Shown here one piece after another: positions 1-7,875 of a DNA stretch of 64,000 nt (position 1 is the first letter of the stretch; every line of letters starts with the position of its first letter). The stretch is from NCBI GenBank assembly GCA_012729055.1, contig JAAYDW010000053.1:1-64000 (forward strand), given 5' to 3'. The translations under genes were made by a program, and so were the position numbers. The notes under the pieces are model-generated. The model saw only the letters and a program-made list of their open reading frames with translations, had not been told where the DNA came from and did not search any database. The DNA comes from Deltaproteobacteria bacterium (GTDB lineage Bacteria > Desulfobacterota > Syntrophia > Syntrophales > Smithellaceae).

Positions 1-61
1 GCCGTTTCGCGTGACCTTCAGGTCATCAGGTTATCGCGACCGTTCCCTGCCAACAAATCAC

Positions 62-112
62 GTAGGGCGAGGCTTTAGCCTCGCCATCGGCGGACCTGAA
101 GGTCCGCCCTAC
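62..112. repeat. Double-hairpin REP-like repeat, copy 1
   Basis: A 51-bp element made of two adjacent hairpins. The first has arms GGCGAGGC/GCCTCGCC, the second GGCGGACC/GGTCCGCC with loop TGAA. The outermost bases form a further inverted repeat, GTAGGGCG/CGCCCTAC. A second copy with three differences lies at 172-222, and a short related palindrome (GACCTTCAGGTC) at 13-24. It looks like an intergenic REP/MITE-type repeat and not coding sequence. Confidence 0.75.
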
Positions 113-171
113 ATGAACAATCCCGCATCGCTTTCATCCGCCACACGAGCAATCCCCCGCACCTTAATAAT

Positions 172-222
172 GTATGGCGGGGCTTCAGCCTCGCCATCGG
201 CGGACCTGAAGGTCCGCCCTAC
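172..222. repeat. Double-hairpin REP-like repeat, copy 2
   Basis: Second copy of the 51-bp element at 62-112, in the same orientation and starting 110 bp further on. It differs at three positions, all in the first hairpin; the second hairpin and the right terminal CGCCCTAC are identical. Conservation of the arms suggests selection on, or recent spread of, the folded form. Confidence 0.75.
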
Positions 223-236
223 ATTGACATGGCCAT

Positions 237-278
237 GAACTATGAACTATGAGCTGCGAGCTGCGAGCTATGAGCTAT
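237..278. repeat. Six tandem heptads GARCTRY
   Basis: Six consecutive 7-bp units occur in three pairs: GAACTAT twice, GAGCTGC twice, GAGCTAT twice. The last unit contains the stop codon (TAG, minus strand, 275-277) of the HNH gene, so the array abuts and slightly overlaps that reading frame. Function unknown. Confidence 0.7.
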
Positions 279-733
279 TTCTTCTGCAGCGCCTGCCGCA
301 GCTTTTTGGCAAGCAGGCTTTCGGTGTCTGACGATGCGGTTGAGGTGTCGCCGTAAACGAGGTTGACGTCCCGGCTGGAAGCCGAATCTCCCAGGTAGTC
401 CGCCAGAACTTCCCGGCTGTGGACATCCTCATGGCAGTAAGCGCAGAGGTTTTCCCAGTTGCTCCCGTCGGGAGGATTGTTGTGGTGATTGCCGTCTTTA
501 TGATGAACCGTCAGCAGTTGACGGTTTGCGCCCGAAAAGTCCCGTCCGCACCGGGCGCAAACCAGGCCGTGCATCCGCAGAGACTTTTCCCGGTAGTCTT
601 CGCCGCTTTCCGGCCTGGCTGTATTTTTCATTTCCCGGACCGCGTCTTCCGCGGATTTCTGCGCATCGGCGGATGGAGTCTTTTTGCTGACGGCGACGCG
701 CCCCCATTTGCTGGAAAAAGTCATCTTCGCCAT
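275..733 (-). CDS. HNH endonuclease domain protein (YajD-like)
   Basis: 152-residue protein with a compact HNH nuclease/zinc-binding core: Cys59-x2-Cys62, the His77-His78 pair, an Asn in the NW segment near 92, and Cys97-x2-Cys100-His101. This spacing resembles the small YajD group of HNH proteins, which cut or nick DNA with a divalent metal; the biological substrate is not known. The charged 45-residue N-terminal part is unassigned. It starts 4 bases after the stop of the upstream gene (738-1133) and has no clear ribosome site of its own, so translational coupling is likely. An internal Met at codon 4 is an alternative start. Confidence 0.75.
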   Translation of the reverse strand: MAKMTFSSKWGRVAVSKKTPSADAQKSAEDAVREMKNTARPESGEDYREKSLRMHGLVCARCGRDFSGANRQLLTVHHKDGNHHNNPPDGSNWENLCAYCHEDVHSREVLADYLGDSASSRDVNLVYGDTSTASSDTESLLAKKLRQALQKK

Positions 734-737
734 CGTG

Positions 738-1133
738 TCAAATCGTTTCCTTGTCCGAGAGTACTTTCAGAAAAGCCTTTACGCCTTTGACGACGGGAAT
801 CAGCGCCGTGATCCTGCGGAACAGAGAAGACTGGAGCGCCAGCGGCGAAATCCGTTCGACCGTCATCGCAACCTCGTTCGCCACCAGTTGAAAGCGCTGG
901 GCCGTATCCGCGTATTTCTGAACCTGCGTATTGATGGCCGTCGTCGACTGATTGATGTTGGCGGAAATGTCTTCCATGTTTTTCAAAATGACCGGCAGGC
1001 GCTCATTTAGAGCCTGCAACGTCACCGTGACGTCGCTCGCGGCGCGCCAGAGTTTCAGCAGAATCGGAATGCAGAACAAAACGAGCAGGAAAAGCGCGCC
1101 GCCGAAAAGAATCAAACCGATTTCCAGATACAT
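738..1133 (-). CDS. DUF948-like membrane-anchored coiled-coil protein
   Basis: 131 residues. The first ~30 form one strongly hydrophobic membrane segment (LILFGGALFLLVLFCIPILL). An amphipathic helical region follows, rich in Asn/Gln/Ile, of the type seen in DUF948 and chemotaxis-like proteins. It sits between a YtxH-like gene and the HNH gene on the same strand. In Firmicutes and deltaproteobacteria, DUF948 and YtxH genes often adjoin and are linked to the cell envelope or general stress. The family assignment rests on architecture and context; no catalytic residues are visible. Confidence 0.6.
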   Translation of the reverse strand: MYLEIGLILFGGALFLLVLFCIPILLKLWRAASDVTVTLQALNERLPVILKNMEDISANINQSTTAINTQVQKYADTAQRFQLVANEVAMTVERISPLALQSSLFRRITALIPVVKGVKAFLKVLSDKETI

Positions 1134-1197
1134 TTTTCATCTCCCCTCATATTCGGCATCGGCTTATTCAGGGATTTAAGCCGCGCCCGCAATGACC

Positions 1198-1548
1198 TTA
1201 AAGCGGATTCTTGCTTTTTTCTTCCCGGTAGGCTTCCCTGCCCGCATCAAACGCTTTCTTCAAACGGGTTTTGTTTTCTTCCAGCGTGCCGGAAATTTCG
1301 TCAACTTTTTCCTTGGCGGTTCCTTCCACCTCTTTCAGGCGCGCCGCCGCCGCTTCGTAGGCCGCCTTGCTTTTTTCCGCCGCCTTCAGATATTCTTCTT
1401 TTGCCTTCGCCAGAAGCTCATCGGTTTTATCGACAAGATCCTGACGGGTTTCCCTGCCACTTTTGGGCGCAAACAAAACGCCGATCGCCGCGCCGATCAG
1501 GCCGCCGACCACCAGCCCCTTGACCAAATCCCAATCTCTTTCCGCCAT
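1198..1548 (-). CDS. YtxH domain-containing protein
   Basis: 116-residue protein beginning MAERDWDLVKGLVVGG. A single glycine-rich membrane segment (about 8-27) contains the GAAIGVLFAPKSGRETR motif typical of YtxH proteins, and is followed by a long Lys/Glu/Ala-rich helix likely to form a coiled coil. The frame stays open upstream to 1680, but the ATG at 1546-1548 is preceded by a strong AAGGAGG at good spacing and matches the family start. First gene of a three-gene minus-strand cluster with the DUF948-like and HNH genes. Role probably in envelope stress; not proven here. Confidence 0.8.
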   Translation of the reverse strand: MAERDWDLVKGLVVGGLIGAAIGVLFAPKSGRETRQDLVDKTDELLAKAKEEYLKAAEKSKAAYEAAAARLKEVEGTAKEKVDEISGTLEENKTRLKKAFDAGREAYREEKSKNPL

Positions 1549-1585
1549 AAAACACCTCCTTCTGGATAATCTTTCTTTCCCGGCA

Positions 1586-1591
1586 CTTATA
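1586..1591 (-). promoter_or_regulatory. Extended -10 promoter for the YtxH cluster
   Basis: Minus-strand TATAAG preceded by a TG one base upstream (TGCTATAAG), an extended -10 motif about 38 bases before the YtxH ATG. No good -35 is seen. It lies just downstream of the terminator that closes the neighbouring lipoprotein gene, as expected for an independent transcription unit. Confidence 0.4.
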
Positions 1592-1622
1592 GCATACTTT
1601 TTCGCGATGCACCACGGAAGAC

Positions 1623-1664
1623 AAAAAAAACCGGGGAACTTTTGCGTGAACAAAAGTTCTCCGG
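1623..1664 (-). terminator. Rho-independent terminator of the small lipoprotein gene
   Basis: Minus-strand stem CCGGAGAACTTTTG / CAAAAGTTCCCCGG with one imperfect pair and a six-base loop, followed directly by eight T residues. It begins about 28 bases after the stop codon of the lipoprotein gene at 1693-1929. Confidence 0.88.
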
Positions 1665-1692
1665 TCGTATAATCCTGCAATTGATTATATGA

Positions 1693-1929
1693 TTATTTCG
1701 CCGGTGCAGGTGCCGGAGCTGCCGGTGCCGCTTCGGGAGCCGCGGGCGCTGCCGGTGCCGCCTGATCAGCCGGTGCCGGTGCTGCCGGTGCTGCTTCGGG
1801 AGCGGCGGGAGCCGCAGGCGCTTCAGTTGCCGGTGCTGCCGGTTCTTCTGCTTTCTTGCAGCCGATCGCCGCCACGGACAAAGAAGCTAACAAAAGCACG
1901 CTAACAAAAATGGCCAATACCTTCTTCAT
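1693..1929 (-). CDS. Small Ala/Pro-rich lipoprotein
   Basis: 78 residues: a signal peptide of about 23 residues ending in a lipobox-like AIGC, then KKAEE and a low-complexity tail of AAP/APA repeats with scattered Glu. The tail is probably an extended, protease-tolerant linker at the membrane surface. A well-spaced GGAGG precedes the ATG. The gene is monocistronic, with its own terminator and an operator-like palindrome upstream. Such small lipoproteins are often abundant, but the function is unknown. The repetitive tail invites length variation between strains. Confidence 0.75.
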   Translation of the reverse strand: MKKVLAIFVSVLLLASLSVAAIGCKKAEEPAAPATEAPAAPAAPEAAPAAPAPADQAAPAAPAAPEAAPAAPAPAPAK

Positions 1930-1953
1930 TAGAGCATCCTCCTTTCTAAATTT

Positions 1954-1971
1954 TAGTGTGTAAACACACTA
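1954..1971. promoter_or_regulatory. 18-bp operator-like palindrome between divergent genes
   Basis: TAGTGTGT-AA-ACACACTA, two perfect 8-base arms, lies between the small lipoprotein gene (minus) and the hydantoinase-like gene (plus). A minus-strand TTGTCA at 1985-1990 would place the palindrome over the -10 region of the lipoprotein promoter. That is a typical repressor position. The binding protein is unknown. Confidence 0.5.
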
Positions 1972-2008
1972 GGTTTTACGATGGGTGACAATACGCCTTT
2001 TTTTTGCC

Positions 2009-2037
2009 TTGTCAAGAGATATTTAAACATATATAAG
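2009..2037 (+). promoter_or_regulatory. Promoter for the hydantoinase-like operon
   Basis: TTGTCA (2009-2014), 17-bp spacer, TATAAG (2032-2037). Predicted transcription start is near 2044, giving a leader of about 24 bases before the ATG at 2068. This supports 2068, and not the upstream in-frame ATG at 1981, as the true start. Confidence 0.65.
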
Positions 2038-2067
2038 TGTCAAAAATTAACATCAAAGGACGCTGTA

Positions 2068-3729
2068 ATGATACTCGGTATTGACGTCGGCGGAACCCAC
2101 ACGGATGCTGTTCTGGTTGAGAATTTTCAACTGATAAAGAAAGCCAAGGTGCTCACGAATCAGGCCAATATCATGGCCTCGCTGCTGGAAGCGGCCCAAA
2201 AGCTGATTTCCGGCGATAACATCAATAATATTGAACGTATCGTTTTGAGCACCACCATTTCCACAAACGCGATCGTCCAGAACAAAACCAATCGCGTCGC
2301 CATGGTGCTGCTCAGCGGCCCGGGGCTTTCCCCCGCCACGCTGGATCTGGGGAAGGACACATATTTTGCCCAGGGCTACGTCAACCACCGCGGCATACCC
2401 GTGAAGAACGTCAGCAGCCGGGAAATGGAGGAGATCAGCAACGATATTTCAGAAAAGTCCATCCGGCATATCGGCGTCGTGGGCAAGTTTTCCAGCCGCA
2501 ATCCGCAGCAGGAACGGGACGCCGCCGAGCTGCTCCAGAAAGAGTCGCGCATAATTTCTCTGGGGCACACTCTTTCCGGTCAGCTGAATTTCCCGCGCCG
2601 CATCGCCACCACATACCTCAACGCGGCCATCCATGACATTTACGATGCCTTTGTACACGATGTCCTCAAGTTCATCTCCAAAATCGGACCGAACATTCCC
2701 GTCTACATTCTGAAAGCGGACGGCGGAACGATCCTCATCGAGAAATCGCTGGAGTGTCCCGTGCAGACCATTCATTCCGGTCCGGCGGCGGGCATCATGG
2801 GCGTGCTGGCCACCGCCCGCATCAAAGAAGACGCCGTCGCGCTGGACATCGGCGGCACCACCACGGACATTTCCGTTTTCGCCGACGGCGTCCCTCTTCT
2901 GGAACCCTCCGGCGTCGCCATCGACGGCCGCAAAACGCTGATTCGCGGTCTTTACACCAAATCCATCGGCGTGGGCGGCGACAGCGTCGTTAAAATCGAA
3001 AAAGGTGAGCTGGTCATCGGTCCGCAGAGAGAGGGGCCGGCCGTTGCGCTGGGCGGACCTTTCCCCACCCCCACGGACGCCATGATCGTGGAAGGCATCG
3101 TCAGCTTCGGCGACGCCGAAAAAGCTAAAAAGGCCATTGCCGGACTGGCCCGGAAACTGGACCTCAGCGTCGAGGAAACGGCCCGGGCCATCGTGGAAAA
3201 AACGGCCGCCATCATTGCGGATCACGTCCGGGATATCCTCACGGAGATCAACAACAAGCCGGTTTACACCATTCATGAACTTCTGGAAGGGAAAATCATC
3301 AAACCCAAGATTCTTTATGTGGCGGGAGGTCCGGCGGCAATCGCGCCCGTCATCGCGGACAATCTGGGGTATCCTTATTCTATTCCGGAACATTCTGAAG
3401 TGTCCAACGCGCTCGGCGTCGCCATTGCCCGAACCACCGCCGAAATCACGATTCTGGCGGACACGGAAAAGCGCGAGCTCATTCTCAGCGAGGAAGGTAA
3501 AGTGGAGGAAATCCCCCGCAACTTCTCGCTGGCCGACGCGGTGGACACCGGCAAAAAAACCCTGCGGGAAAAAGCCGCCCGGATGGGCGCCCGGCCGGAA
3601 GACATCATTATGGAAGTCACCGAATCGCAGGAATTCAACATGATCCGAAACTTTTACACGACGGGGAAAAATATCCGCGTGAAAGTTCAGATAAAACCCG
3701 GACTGATCGCTTCCGGGACGGAAAGGTAA
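2068..3729 (+). CDS. Hydantoinase/oxoprolinase family protein (HyuA-like)
   Basis: 553 residues. The N-terminal hydantoinase_A-type nucleotide-binding segment opens MILGIDVGGTHTDAVLV, and a second phosphate-binding motif DIGGTTTDISVF follows about midway, marking the actin/hexokinase ATPase fold. Members couple ATP hydrolysis to opening hydantoin or 5-oxoproline rings or, in the acetone carboxylase group, to substrate activation. This protein is shorter than typical HyuA (about 650-700) and no HyuB partner follows, so the substrate cannot be inferred from the family alone. Start chosen at the ATG with AAGGA upstream. First gene of an operon with an HDAC-fold amidohydrolase (4-base gap) and a CMD-like protein. 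Confidence 0.85.
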   Translation: MILGIDVGGTHTDAVLVENFQLIKKAKVLTNQANIMASLLEAAQKLISGDNINNIERIVLSTTISTNAIVQNKTNRVAMVLLSGPGLSPATLDLGKDTYFAQGYVNHRGIPVKNVSSREMEEISNDISEKSIRHIGVVGKFSSRNPQQERDAAELLQKESRIISLGHTLSGQLNFPRRIATTYLNAAIHDIYDAFVHDVLKFISKIGPNIPVYILKADGGTILIEKSLECPVQTIHSGPAAGIMGVLATARIKEDAVALDIGGTTTDISVFADGVPLLEPSGVAIDGRKTLIRGLYTKSIGVGGDSVVKIEKGELVIGPQREGPAVALGGPFPTPTDAMIVEGIVSFGDAEKAKKAIAGLARKLDLSVEETARAIVEKTAAIIADHVRDILTEINNKPVYTIHELLEGKIIKPKILYVAGGPAAIAPVIADNLGYPYSIPEHSEVSNALGVAIARTTAEITILADTEKRELILSEEGKVEEIPRNFSLADAVDTGKKTLREKAARMGARPEDIIMEVTESQEFNMIRNFYTTGKNIRVKVQIKPGLIASGTER

Positions 3730-3733
3730 ATCC

Positions 3734-5044
3734 ATGGCCAAAAAAGAAAAGAAGACAGGTCTCATATTTTTCCCGGCATTCGACTGGGCCATATCCGTCA
3801 ATCATCCGGAGCGGGAAGAGCGGCTGCTCTACACGCAGGACCAGGTTTTTGAGGAAGGTCTGCTGGATTTTCCCAACATCCGGGAATATAAACCGGGCAT
3901 CGCCACTTACGCGGAGATCAACCGCTGCCACATCTGCGTTCCGAATCCGCAGAATCTGACGACCAACTCCCATCTCATTTCCGCCGGCGGCGCCATCACG
4001 GCCGCGCAAAAAGTTCTTTCCGGCGAGGTGGACAACGCCTTTGCGCTGGTCCGGCCGCCCGGCCATCATTCGATGCTCGTCGCCCACGGCGCGCGGGGAT
4101 TCTGCAACATCAACATCGAAGCCGTCATGATCGAATACATCCGCCACAAATTCGGCGTGAAGAGAATCGCCGTTGTGGACACGGACTGCCATCATGGCGA
4201 CGGCACACAGGATATTTACTGGAACGACCCGGACGTGTTGTGCATCTCCATGCACCAGGACGGGCGGACGCTTTACCCCGGCACCGGTTTCGTCGACGAC
4301 TTCGGCGGTCCGAACGCGCTGGGAGCGACGATCAACATTGCGCTGCCGCCCCGCACGTCGGATGAAGGATTTCTGTTTGCGCTCGACAACGTCATCCTGC
4401 CGATCCTGGATGAATTTCAACCGGAAATCATCATCAACTCGGCGGGTCAGGACAACCACTACAGCGATCCGATCACCAACATGAATTTCAGCGCCCAGGG
4501 CTACGCGCTTCTGAATGAAAAGCTTGCGCCCCACATCGCCGTTCTCGAAGGCGGCTACTCCATCGAAAAAGCCCTGCCCTACGTCAATGTCGGCATCATC
4601 CTCGCCATGGCGGGCCTCGACTACAGCCAGGTGCGGGAACCGGACTATGACGAGGAGCGCATCCGCCAGTCGCCGGAGGTCACGCGGCTCATCGAAGAGG
4701 AAGTCAAAAACGTGATGACCCTCTGGAAGAAAAAGAAAAACCTGAAGAAGCAGATCGTCGGCTCCGCCGCCTACATCCGCCGGGAGAAAAATATTTATTA
4801 CGACACGGACGACATCACGGAAAAGCAAATCGAAACGGTCCGCGTCTGCGAAGACTGCGGCGGCCTGGTCATGATCGAATCGGCCGCCGATACGGGCAAA
4901 AAGATCTTTGCCGTCATTCTGCCCAACAGCTGCTGTCCGGAGTGCCGCAAAAACGGCGAAATCTTCTTCGATCGGGTGAACGGATCGCAGTATAACCATG
5001 TCTATTTCCAGGACAGACAAAGAGACGTTTTCATCGTCAAATAG
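3734..5044 (+). CDS. Histone-deacetylase-fold amidohydrolase with C-terminal Cys motif
   Basis: 436 residues. The arginase/HDAC fold fills roughly residues 10-330 with an intact catalytic set: the His111-His112 charge-relay pair in RPPGHHS, Asp151 and His153 (DTDCHH) and Asp240 (GQD) as zinc ligands, and Tyr275 in GGY. Bacterial relatives deacetylate polyamines, acetoin-related or other small N-acyl compounds. Unlike AcuC, it carries a C-terminal extension with Cys372-x2-Cys375 and Cys401-x2-Cys404, a probable zinc ribbon. It starts 4 bases after the HyuA-like stop, so the two proteins probably act in one pathway, perhaps sequential hydrolysis of a cyclic and an acyl amide (inference). Confidence 0.85.
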   Translation: MAKKEKKTGLIFFPAFDWAISVNHPEREERLLYTQDQVFEEGLLDFPNIREYKPGIATYAEINRCHICVPNPQNLTTNSHLISAGGAITAAQKVLSGEVDNAFALVRPPGHHSMLVAHGARGFCNINIEAVMIEYIRHKFGVKRIAVVDTDCHHGDGTQDIYWNDPDVLCISMHQDGRTLYPGTGFVDDFGGPNALGATINIALPPRTSDEGFLFALDNVILPILDEFQPEIIINSAGQDNHYSDPITNMNFSAQGYALLNEKLAPHIAVLEGGYSIEKALPYVNVGIILAMAGLDYSQVREPDYDEERIRQSPEVTRLIEEEVKNVMTLWKKKKNLKKQIVGSAAYIRREKNIYYDTDDITEKQIETVRVCEDCGGLVMIESAADTGKKIFAVILPNSCCPECRKNGEIFFDRVNGSQYNHVYFQDRQRDVFIVK

Positions 5045-5057
5045 CCCGGGAGGCAAC

Positions 5058-5453
5058 ATGTCGGATCAGGATATCAGGGAAAGAACGCAGAAAACGGCGG
5101 AAAAACTTTTTTCCGGCGGCGCCAAACTGGAGCGCCCCTATTCCCTGTGGCGCGAATTTGACAAAGCGCTGGCCAACGACTTTTCACGCTTCATCACGGG
5201 CAATTTGTATTCCCGGGAAATCCTGACCCTTCAGGAACGCCAGATGGCGGCCTGCGCCATGCTGGCCGCGCTCAAGGCCCGGGATGAGCTGAAAGTCCAC
5301 GCCAACGCCGCCCTGAACGTCGGCTGCGATCCGCGCAAGCTGGTCGAAATTTTCTTTCAGACGGCAACGTATGCCGGCATGCCTGCGGTCAACGAAGCCC
5401 TGGCGGCTTTCAAGGAGGTTCTGCAGGCGCGGGGCGAATGGCCGCTTCGCTAG
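5058..5453 (+). CDS. Carboxymuconolactone decarboxylase family protein
   Basis: 131-residue all-helical protein with the CMD core (REILTLQERQMAACAMLAAL followed by HANAALNVGCDPRKLVEIFFQ). Relatives include gamma-carboxymuconolactone decarboxylase and AhpD-type reductases. The AhpD CxxC pair is absent here: the conserved region has only a single Cys in NVGCD. Start taken at the ATG at 5058, with GGGAGG in front, not at the longer frame from 4998 that overlaps the HDAC gene. Third gene of the HyuA-HDAC operon; the reaction is unknown. Confidence 0.8.
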   Translation: MSDQDIRERTQKTAEKLFSGGAKLERPYSLWREFDKALANDFSRFITGNLYSREILTLQERQMAACAMLAALKARDELKVHANAALNVGCDPRKLVEIFFQTATYAGMPAVNEALAAFKEVLQARGEWPLR

Positions 5454-5462
5454 ACATCAAGG

Positions 5463-6974
5463 ATGATCCTCTTGCGATCAAAGCGCCAATGGATATCGGA
5501 CGCCTTTCTTAAATTCAATTGGTTTGCCGCCCTCGTCGGAGCCGGCGTCACGGCGCTCGTTCTGGGCCGCCTGACCGAAACCCTCGCCGATCCCGACCTG
5601 TGGGGCTATCTGGCGTTCGGGCGCCTGTTCTGGGAAGGAAGAGGCTTCCCCTATGCCGACGTTTTCTCCTACACGCCCGTCAAGACCCTCTGGGTCTATC
5701 ATGAATGGCTCACGGGCGTTGTGTTTTATCCGCTTTATGAAACGCTGGGCGCAGCCGGCCTGCAGGGGTTGAAATACGCCGCGGGACTGGCCACCGCTTT
5801 TTTGATTTACAAAACAGCCCGGCTCCGGGGGGCGACCGCTCCGGCCGCGATCGCCGCGCTCGTTTTGGTCAGTCCCCTTTTCGGCTTCGCCTATTCGCCC
5901 GTCCGGGCCCAGATCTTTACCAACCTGTTTTTTGTCCTGACCCTGTATCTTCTTGAAGCCGCACACCTATCCGGTCGTCCCGCCTGTCTTTGGCGGCTGG
6001 CGCCTGTCTTCATGCTGTGGGCAAACCTGCACGGCGGATTTGTGGCGGGACTGGGCCTGATTGGAATGTTCGCCGCGGGCGCTTTCCTGTCCGGAAAAAA
6101 AGCCTGGCCCTACTGGCTTATTCTGTTTCCGACCTCCGCCGCGACGCTCATCAATCCCTACGGTCTGCAATACTGGATTTACCTCAAGGAAGCCCTCCTC
6201 ATGCCGCGGCCCGATATCGACGAATGGCATTCCGTCTTCTTTTCCCTGTCAAACGGCGAATTTACGTCAAACGTCATCATGTTCCTCATCCTGGTTCTGC
6301 TGGCCGTCCTGATGCTGTGGGCGGCGAAAACCCGCCGCCCGGCCGACATCATTATTTTGCTCGTGACGTCTTTTCTTGCTTTCCGGCACGTCCGGCATCA
6401 GAGCCTGTTTTTTCTGGCCATGGGCTGCCTGGCCCCGTTTTACTTCACGCAGGTCTGGACGCTCTTCAAGGCGTCTGGCTCCTGGACCGGCCTGCCAAAG
6501 GCGGCCCGCCGGATCACTGCCGTTTTGTTTGCCGGCCTTTTGCTCTTTTACGGAATCCGGTTTGCCGCCGGCGCTCCTTTTTCGCTGACGCTGCAAAACG
6601 TGTCCGGCGGCTACCGGGCAGACAACAATTATCCCACGGGCGCGGTCGCCTTTATCCGCAGCCACCGGTTGAAAGGCAATGTCCTTACGGAATTCAGCTG
6701 GGGAGAATATGTTCTCTGGAGCCTGCCTGCGTGCAGGGTGGCCATGGACGGCCGCTACGAAACCGTTTACACAAAGAAGTCCGCCGGAGAATATTTTGCC
6801 TTTGCCCGGGGCGAAACCGGCTGGCGCGAATACCTCGAAAAATATCCCCACACGTTGATTCTCTTCCGGCGGGAAAGTACGGCAAGCGCGCTGGTGCAGG
6901 AATTGCCTGACTGGGCGCCCGTCTATGCGGACGCGGATTGCATTTTGTTCATCCGCAAAAAACAGCCGATTTGA
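5463..6974 (+). CDS. Polytopic membrane protein, possible GT-C-type glycosyltransferase
   Basis: 503 residues with about ten to eleven hydrophobic segments and a C-terminal soluble region of about 110 residues. The first extracytoplasmic loop carries acidic residues in LADPDLWGYL and a downstream YHEW, reminiscent of the catalytic loop of GT-C (PMT/ArnT-like) lipid-linked sugar transferases. I do not recognise a specific family. It begins 9 bases after the CMD stop and may be the last gene of that operon, although its role there is not obvious. Confidence 0.6.
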   Translation: MILLRSKRQWISDAFLKFNWFAALVGAGVTALVLGRLTETLADPDLWGYLAFGRLFWEGRGFPYADVFSYTPVKTLWVYHEWLTGVVFYPLYETLGAAGLQGLKYAAGLATAFLIYKTARLRGATAPAAIAALVLVSPLFGFAYSPVRAQIFTNLFFVLTLYLLEAAHLSGRPACLWRLAPVFMLWANLHGGFVAGLGLIGMFAAGAFLSGKKAWPYWLILFPTSAATLINPYGLQYWIYLKEALLMPRPDIDEWHSVFFSLSNGEFTSNVIMFLILVLLAVLMLWAAKTRRPADIIILLVTSFLAFRHVRHQSLFFLAMGCLAPFYFTQVWTLFKASGSWTGLPKAARRITAVLFAGLLLFYGIRFAAGAPFSLTLQNVSGGYRADNNYPTGAVAFIRSHRLKGNVLTEFSWGEYVLWSLPACRVAMDGRYETVYTKKSAGEYFAFARGETGWREYLEKYPHTLILFRRESTASALVQELPDWAPVYADADCILFIRKKQPI

Positions 6975-6992
6975 CGCCGGCCTTTCCCTGGC

Positions 6993-7868
6993 CTACCCTT
7001 CCTCTTTGGGCTTATTCAGCCGGGTCACGGCGGCAATGGAAATCATGATCAGCAGGCCGCCCGCGGCGACGCGCCAGGTCAACGCTTCGCCGAAGACCAT
7101 CATGCCCAGGGCGACGGCGTAAAGAATGCGCGAGGTGGAAACCAACGAACCGGACCGCGCGGTAATGTATTTGTAGCCGTAGGTGATGCAGGCCTGCCCC
7201 AGGACGCCGACGCTCCCGGACGCCAGCAGAAGCAGCCACTGGCGGCTTCCCTCCGGCCAAACAAAAACCGGCAGCATCGCCAGGCCGTTGACGACCGTTC
7301 CGATCAACATCAGATAAAAAAGAATCAGCACCGTCGAATCGTTTTTCCGCGCCATGTTGAGCGTGATGATCGCCAGCGCTGCGGCAACCGCCGAAAGCAG
7401 GGCAAACAGATCTCCCCTGGTGAGCGTGTCGAAATGAGGATTGATCACCAGCCAGATGCCGGCGACTGCGATGATTAAAAGCGGATAAAGAAAAGGCGAA
7501 ACTTTCTCCCGGCGGAAAAAGACCGGCGCAAAAAGAAAAATGAAAAAGGGATAGGTCATGTTGAGCATGTGGGTGTTGGTGATGGTCGTGTACTGCGCCG
7601 CCAGAAAAAACAAAATCACGGCGATCGTGTTCAGCACGCCGCGCCAGACCAGCAGGGACAATTTGTTGGGCGCCAGCGACACGCCGCTTTTGTAAACGAC
7701 GGCCGAGGCGAACGCGAGACCCAGAATAAAACGCGCAAAGGTGACTTCCAGGGCGGAAATATCCGACATACCGGTGAGCAGTTTGGAAAAGACGGTCGAT
7801 GCGGTAAAGCAAAGTTCCGCCAGCATGATAAAAATAACGCCCCGGTAGAGATGAACCATCTTGAACAT
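6993..7868 (-). CDS. DMT-superfamily (EamA) transporter
   Basis: 291 residues with ten hydrophobic segments in two repeated halves of five helices, as in EamA/RhaT drug-metabolite exporters; the substrate is unknown. The frame is open to a TTG at 7905-7907, but that codon is part of a strong promoter (TTGACA-N17-TATAGT, 7876-7904). Transcription would start about where the ATG at 7868 lies, so translation is probably leaderless from 7868, or starts at the ATG at 7859. No Shine-Dalgarno precedes any candidate. Convergent with the membrane protein gene at 5463-6974. Confidence 0.8.
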   Translation of the reverse strand: MFKMVHLYRGVIFIMLAELCFTASTVFSKLLTGMSDISALEVTFARFILGLAFASAVVYKSGVSLAPNKLSLLVWRGVLNTIAVILFFLAAQYTTITNTHMLNMTYPFFIFLFAPVFFRREKVSPFLYPLLIIAVAGIWLVINPHFDTLTRGDLFALLSAVAAALAIITLNMARKNDSTVLILFYLMLIGTVVNGLAMLPVFVWPEGSRQWLLLLASGSVGVLGQACITYGYKYITARSGSLVSTSRILYAVALGMMVFGEALTWRVAAGGLLIMISIAAVTRLNKPKEEG

Positions 7869-7875
7869 GGGCGGG

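Noticed and set aside
2449..3801. 450-codon minus-strand ORF opposite the HyuA-like gene
   Set aside because: Low-complexity Asp/Gly/His/Phe-rich translation typical of an antisense shadow; the plus-strand frame has clear family motifs.
3635..5059. 474-codon minus-strand ORF opposite the HDAC-like gene
   Set aside because: Shadow of a well-supported plus-strand gene; no motifs and a Val/Asp/Phe-rich composition.
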